Below, in pieces: positions 60,124 to 64,000 of a DNA stretch of 64,000 nt (its first letter is position 1; the number at the start of each line of letters is the position of its first letter). Source of the stretch: Campylobacter armoricus (lineage in GTDB: Bacteria; Campylobacterota; Campylobacteria; Campylobacterales; Campylobacteraceae). Made by a program: the position numbers and the translations under genes. The notes beneath the pieces were generated by a model, which worked only from the letters and a program-made list of their open reading frames with translations, was not told the origin of the DNA and did no database searches. The stretch spans positions 806,001-870,000 of the forward strand of contig NZ_CP053825.1 of NCBI RefSeq assembly GCF_013372105.1, given 5' to 3'.

Positions 60124-60965
60124 TTTAATACTCCCAAATCAACCATTCTTTTTTCTTTTAAAGCCCTTCTAACCTCTTCATAAGCTTCGCAATATTCTAT
60201 TTTACTTTCATCTTGGTATAAAATTCCTGTAGGAAATTTATCCATTCTTTGTTCATAGTCTAATTGCTCAAATTTGGTCTTTTCTACACAACGACTCTTT
60301 ATCCACTCAAGCATACTTACTGCTTCACCCATTTTATTTTTTCGACCTAAATTTATATGACAATTTGAAAAAACATCAACAAAACTATAACCTTTGTGTG
60401 CTAAAGCCTTATAGACAATATTTTCAAGTTTGTTTGATTCTATAACATTTGTTCTTGCTACAAAAGAAGCTCCAGCTGCTTTTGTTAATTCGCAAGCATC
60501 AAAATTTGGATCTATATTACCAGCTTGAGCTGTAACAGTATAAAATCCTTGCGGGGTAGTTGGTGAAGTTTGTGAATTTGTAAGACCATAAATGAAATTA
60601 TTAATTAAAATATGAGTTATATCTATATTTCTTCTACACCCATGAATAGTGTGATTTCCTCCTATTGCTAAAGTATCACCATCTCCACTTACTACGATTA
60701 CATGTTTTTTAGGATTTGCTAGTTTTATTCCTGTTGCATAGGCTATTGCTCTACCATGAGTTGTATGAACTGTATTACAATTTACATAAGAACTCATTCT
60801 ACCACTACAACCTATACCAGAAACCAAACAAACATCATCCATATTCCAACCTATTTTTTGTATAGCCCTAATAATAGCTTTTAAAACAACGCCATCTCCG
60901 CAACCCCAACACCATTGAGTAGGAAGTTTATCCACTCTTAAATACTCATCATAATTAAAAGCCAT
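60120..60965 (-). CDS. oorB: 2-oxoglutarate:acceptor oxidoreductase beta subunit (ThDP-binding)
   Basis: 281 residues. Cys-rich WCWGCGDGVVLKAI start and ThDP/Mg motif VVSGDGDTLAIGGNHTIHGCRRNIDI (in part GDGDTLAIGGNH), then INNFIYGLT. Catalytic half of the oxidoreductase with OorA. Adjacent to oorA with no gap. Confidence 0.96.
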   Translation of the reverse strand: MAFNYDEYLRVDKLPTQWCWGCGDGVVLKAIIRAIQKIGWNMDDVCLVSGIGCSGRMSSYVNCNTVHTTHGRAIAYATGIKLANPKKHVIVVSGDGDTLAIGGNHTIHGCRRNIDITHILINNFIYGLTNSQTSPTTPQGFYTVTAQAGNIDPNFDACELTKAAGASFVARTNVIESNKLENIVYKALAHKGYSFVDVFSNCHINLGRKNKMGEAVSMLEWIKSRCVEKTKFEQLDYEQRMDKFPTGILYQDESKIEYCEAYEEVRRALKEKRMVDLGVLK

Positions 60966-62090
60966 TTACATATTCTCCTTTACTTTAGCAATAATTTCAC
61001 TAGGTGTTATAGGACGACCATTTGCACGATGCAAACTAATAAAATCATCTCTTTTACCTACTCTTTGAATTTCTTCTAAATACTGCCCCATATTAAGCTC
61101 ACACACTATAACTTTTTCAAATTTAGATACAACTTGAGCTATTTTTTTCTCAGCTACTGGATATAAGGTGATAGGTCTAAAAAGCCCTACTTTAAAGCCT
61201 TCTTCTCTAAGCCTTAAAATAGCTTCCTTAGCAGATCTTGCAACACTGCCATAAGCTATGATTAAAAACTGCGCATCTTCGAGCATAAATTCTTCCCAAG
61301 TACATATATCATCTAAATTATTTTTTATTTTACCCATAAGTCTTTTCATATTTTTATCAACTATTTCACCATCTTCAGTAGGAAAGCCTATATCTCCATG
61401 ATGAAGACCTGTTATATGGTAACGATATCCTTGAAAAAATGGATTTAAAACAGCAGCTTCATTTTCACCTGCTGCATAAGGTTTATAATCTTTTTTATCA
61501 CCTATAAATTTTTTACGATTAATAATCTTTAACTCATCAAGTTCAGGTAATTTTGCCTTACCATTCATATGTCCTATAGTTTCATCTAAAAGTAAAAACA
61601 CAGGTGTCATATATTTTTCAGCCAAATTAAAAGCTCTAATTGTCTCAGTATAAGCTTCTTCTAAAGAAGCCGGAGCTAAAGCTATACTTGCATAATCACC
61701 ATGTGTTGGAGCTTTTGCCTGAAATAAATCACCTTGAGCAACCCTAGTTGGAAGTCCAGTTGAAGGACCACCCCTCATAACATTTACTACAACTAAAGGA
61801 ATTTCTGCAATAAATGCAAGACCTATTTGTTCAGCTTTTAGTGAAATTCCAGGCCCGCTACTTGCGGTCATTGATTTAACCCCACTCATAGAAGCACCTA
61901 TTGCAACACTAATACCTGAGATTTCATCTTCCATTTGTATAAAAGTTCCATCACTTTTTGGTAGTAAATGACTTAACTCATGTGCAATTTCAGAACTTGG
62001 AGTGATAGGATAACCACCAAAAAATTTACAACCACAATCAATTGCTGCTTTTGCTACTAAATTATTGCCTGTTGATACAACTTCTCTCAT
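60966..62090 (-). CDS. oorA: 2-oxoglutarate:acceptor oxidoreductase alpha subunit
   Basis: 374 residues. Substrate and pyrimidine-binding domain: GGYPITPSSEIAHEL, IQMEDEISGISVAIGASMSG, SSGPGISLKAEQIG and the C-terminal MGQYLEEIQRV. 8 bp after oorD. Confidence 0.96.
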   Translation of the reverse strand: MREVVSTGNNLVAKAAIDCGCKFFGGYPITPSSEIAHELSHLLPKSDGTFIQMEDEISGISVAIGASMSGVKSMTASSGPGISLKAEQIGLAFIAEIPLVVVNVMRGGPSTGLPTRVAQGDLFQAKAPTHGDYASIALAPASLEEAYTETIRAFNLAEKYMTPVFLLLDETIGHMNGKAKLPELDELKIINRKKFIGDKKDYKPYAAGENEAAVLNPFFQGYRYHITGLHHGDIGFPTEDGEIVDKNMKRLMGKIKNNLDDICTWEEFMLEDAQFLIIAYGSVARSAKEAILRLREEGFKVGLFRPITLYPVAEKKIAQVVSKFEKVIVCELNMGQYLEEIQRVGKRDDFISLHRANGRPITPSEIIAKVKENM

Positions 62091-62098
62091 TATTTTTC

Positions 62099-62407
62099 CT
62101 ACGCGTTTAATTTTTTATATTTATTTTCTTTAATAGCCAAAGCTCTTTCTTTAGCTTCCGGAGTAAGTTTTGCAAATTTAAACTCATCTCTTTTAGCAAC
62201 AAAAATTGCAAAATCAGGACAATGCACTTCACACTCGCTACATCCTATACAAGAATTAGGATGAACTATTTCTATCATTTGTCCCAAAACTGCACTTATT
62301 TCATCTCTCATTGCCAAAACCCCAGCTGGACAATAACTCACGCAAATATTACATGCTTTACATCTTGTTTCATCTACCCAAACTGGTGTATTATTTGGAG
62401 CAATCAT
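62099..62407 (-). CDS. oorD: 2-oxoglutarate:acceptor oxidoreductase ferredoxin-like subunit
   Basis: 102 residues with two [4Fe-4S] clusters: CKACNICVSYCP and CIGCSECEVHCP. Electron outlet of the complex. First of oorD-A-B-C. In C. jejuni sucCD precede it, as remembered; here a 171-bp gap separates it from mdh. Confidence 0.96.
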   Translation of the reverse strand: MIAPNNTPVWVDETRCKACNICVSYCPAGVLAMRDEISAVLGQMIEIVHPNSCIGCSECEVHCPDFAIFVAKRDEFKFAKLTPEAKERALAIKENKYKKLNA

Positions 62408-62474
62408 TAATCTTCCTTTCTCTTAGTAACTTATGAATAAAATTTTTATAAAACACTCTAACAACAAACTTTTT

Positions 62475-62480
62475 ATTATA
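62475..62480 (-). promoter_or_regulatory. -10 box of oorDABC
   Basis: TATAAT on the minus strand, 68 bp before the oorD ATG, within the 171-bp gap that holds no gene. Ribosome site AGAAAGGAAG. Confidence 0.5.
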
Positions 62481-62555
62481 TCTAAAATATAAAATGATAA
62501 AATAATATTCAAAATATAAAGAAAAAGAATATAAGTTTTATAACACAAAGTAACA

Positions 62556-62576
62556 TTAGGAGTTATAAACTCCTAA
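62556..62576 (-). terminator. Hairpin after mdh
   Basis: TTAGGAGTT / AACTCCTAA, 3-base loop, 2 bp beyond the mdh stop. On the minus strand it is followed by TGTTACTTTG, a poor T-run; probably a partial terminator. Confidence 0.5.
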
Positions 62577-62578
62577 AT

Positions 62579-63481
62579 TTATTTATATTTATATTGCATA
62601 AGTGATTTTTCTAGAGCAAGTTGTTCTTTATCATCTAATTTTAATTCTAATATTTCTATAACACCATCAAGGCTAATTCTAGCCATTACCCCAAAAGCTT
62701 TATCTTTTATACCATACTCTCCATTTAGTATAACACTGATTGGTAAAAATTCTCCGCTTTTTATTGATTCTATCATTCTTACACAAGCACTTGCTGGAGC
62801 TAAATAAGCTGAAGTTTTTAAATATTTAATTACTTTAGCTCCGCCTGTTTTAACATCTTGCTCTATATTTTCAATATCTTGCTCATTTAAAATTTCATTC
62901 AAAGTTTTATTTGAAATTTTTGATTGTGATTTTACCAAAACCATACTATCGTTATGAAAACCTATAAGCTTACTATCAACACTAGATGTTTTAATGTTTA
63001 ATTTTTTAGCAATTTCATATTTAAATCTTGCATTATCTAAAACTCCAGCCATAGCAATTATTTTTTTAGAAGAAAAAAGCTCACTTTCATATAAAGCATT
63101 GAGTAAAAAATCTACTGGATTACTTACTATGATAAATAAAGGATCCTTGCTAAAATTTTTAATTGACTTTGCACAATCTAACATAATTTTTGAATTTATA
63201 GCAAATAATTCATCTCTACTTTGTCCTTCTTTTCTAGCAACACCTGCACTAAAAATTACTATATCACTATCTTTAGTATATTCATAATCATTCGAACAAG
63301 TAATTTTTATAGCAAAATTAAAAGCAGCAATACTTTGAGTTAATTCTAATTCTTTGGCTAATAATAAATCTTCATTTATATCAATCAAAACAAGCTCATT
63401 TACAAGTTCTCTTAAAATCAAAGCATAAGCTACACTAGATCCGACATTTCCTGCACCAATAATTGTAATTTTCATTTTCAC
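62579..63481 (-). CDS. mdh: Malate dehydrogenase (LDH-like type)
   Basis: 300 residues. NAD-binding GAGNVGSSVAYAL at the N-terminus with Asp acceptor in LVLIDINEDL, VFSAGVARKEGQSRDEL, IIVSNPVDF and the catalytic His region LIGFHNDSMV. Oxidises malate to oxaloacetate. The 11-bp gap after the AsmA-like gene suggests co-transcription. Confidence 0.93.
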   Translation of the reverse strand: MKMKITIIGAGNVGSSVAYALILRELVNELVLIDINEDLLLAKELELTQSIAAFNFAIKITCSNDYEYTKDSDIVIFSAGVARKEGQSRDELFAINSKIMLDCAKSIKNFSKDPLFIIVSNPVDFLLNALYESELFSSKKIIAMAGVLDNARFKYEIAKKLNIKTSSVDSKLIGFHNDSMVLVKSQSKISNKTLNEILNEQDIENIEQDVKTGGAKVIKYLKTSAYLAPASACVRMIESIKSGEFLPISVILNGEYGIKDKAFGVMARISLDGVIEILELKLDDKEQLALEKSLMQYKYK

Positions 63482-63492
63482 TCCTATAAAGG

Positions 63493-64000
63493 TTATTTAA
63501 TTAAATTCGTTGGCAACTCAAATATATTTTTTATTAAATGATAGGGAAGCTGTAATCCTTGAGTGATAAGTTGAGTTTTAAATTCAGGATTATCTACAAA
63601 ACCAGTTAGTTTAATTTGTGTGCTAATTTGTCTATCTTTACCTAAAATAATTTGATTTATGATTGGAACTTTGGAAATTACAGAACTCGCGGATTTAAGC
63701 GTTCTAAGTTCTAACAATCCATCGATTTGATTACTTCGCAAATTAATTTTTATCTGCCCTAAAACATCAGCACTATCGCCATTAAAATTAAGAGCGTCTA
63801 TATCAAATAAATCTTTTTTTCTATTAAAACTAATGCCTGCGTTTTCTACACTAAAGCCTTTTTCGTTAAAAGTTGGAGCTTTAAACAAAAGCAAACTAGG
63901 AATAGTATCTATAAAACTTAAAAGTTGCTGATGGAATTTTAAATCTCTTAAATAAGTATCCTTAAATAAAAATTTACCTTTGAAAAAATCAGTGCTATTT
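63493..64000 (-). CDS. AsmA/YhdP-like envelope protein, C-terminal part (partial)
   Basis: At least 168 residues, open to the right edge with no start codon inside the window. The end fits the C-terminal AsmA_2-like region: SADVLGQIKINLRSNQIDGL, VISKVPIINQIILGKDRQIS and FVDNPEFKTQL, then a C-terminal PTNLI. Such proteins bridge the periplasm and move phospholipids. C. jejuni has a large AsmA-like gene (Cj0530) nearby, but icd lies between it and mdh, as I remember. Confidence 0.75.
   Translation of the reverse strand, partial: NSTDFFKGKFLFKDTYLRDLKFHQQLLSFIDTIPSLLLFKAPTFNEKGFSVENAGISFNRKKDLFDIDALNFNGDSADVLGQIKINLRSNQIDGLLELRTLKSASSVISKVPIINQIILGKDRQISTQIKLTGFVDNPEFKTQLITQGLQLPYHLIKNIFELPTNLIK

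Noticed and set aside
1-64000. tRNA, rRNA, CRISPR array, insertion sequence or integron
   Set aside because: No GTTCRA-type T-arms with CCA-ready stems, no rRNA-like GC-rich stretch, no regular spaced repeats and no transposase or terminal inverted repeats were found by reading.

Overview
This window looks like chromosome of a Campylobacter species close to C. jejuni, most likely in the C. lari group. The DNA is very AT-rich and tightly packed, with many ATGA-type overlaps. It carries recognisable Campylobacter blocks: flaG-fliD-fliS, htrA-cprRS, hspR-cbpA, hypBCDEA, pstSCAB and oorDABC. It also has poly-G/poly-C tracts inside surface-modification genes. I see no rRNA, tRNA, CRISPR array, IS element or prophage, and no gene-free gap over 300 bp. 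Species-level statements and comparisons with C. jejuni gene order come from memory, not from a search.

Layout. 1-3.2 kb: flagellar cap operon flaG-fliD-fliS-(partial gene), minus strand, behind a good sigma28 promoter. 3.3-11 kb: ubiD-like, hemC, fxsA-like, proS, hemA, polyprenyl synthase and two small genes. 11-15 kb: HAD phosphatase, small ORF, kefB, hspR, cbpA. 15-21.9 kb (plus strand): htrA-cprR-cprS, a UvrD-like helicase, tpx, a Crp/Fnr regulator and a small DUF2892 membrane protein. 21.9-32.6 kb (minus): msrA, hypA/E/D/C/B, hypF, a hypF-neighbour protein, a Tat-type peptidase E, a YgjP-type metallopeptidase and a MATE exporter. 32.7-41.4 kb: an accessory cassette. Six plus-strand frames encode an AAC(3)-like acyltransferase, an adenylating ligase, a GNAT, a split formyltransferase, an acyl carrier protein and a KAS III. 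They are flanked by three minus-strand DUF2920 alpha/beta hydrolases. 41.5-47.8 kb: pstBACS, a divergent two-component system with a PHO box between them, and ferritin. 47.9-56.1 kb: an S24-type regulator and a four-gene multihaem respiratory cluster. 56.1-64 kb: a small gene, lpxD, ilvH, ilvI, oorCBAD, mdh and the C-terminus of an AsmA-like protein (all minus).

Two regions stand out. The first is the 48.7-56.1 kb cluster. It encodes an octahaem MccA-type sulfite reductase with seven CXXCH motifs and one CX17CH motif. Next comes an unusual membrane protein that joins a rhodanese fold lacking its catalytic Cys, six haem c sites and a cytochrome b-like domain. A thioredoxin-like lipoprotein and a fused CcsBA haem lyase follow, the lyase probably dedicated to the long haem motif. 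The second is the 32.7-41.4 kb cassette. It resembles the acyl-decoration part of a Campylobacter flagellin-glycan locus, relocated to the DUF2920 site beside pst. Five of its genes carry G/C tracts of 8-9 bases. By reading frame, the KAS III gene is switched OFF and the formyltransferase is split at a GGGGAGGGGG tract; the other tract-bearing genes read through.

Compared with my memory of C. jejuni, sucCD and icd are absent from around mdh/oor. About 48 kb also separates oorC from the small gene that normally follows it, so this is a rearranged region.
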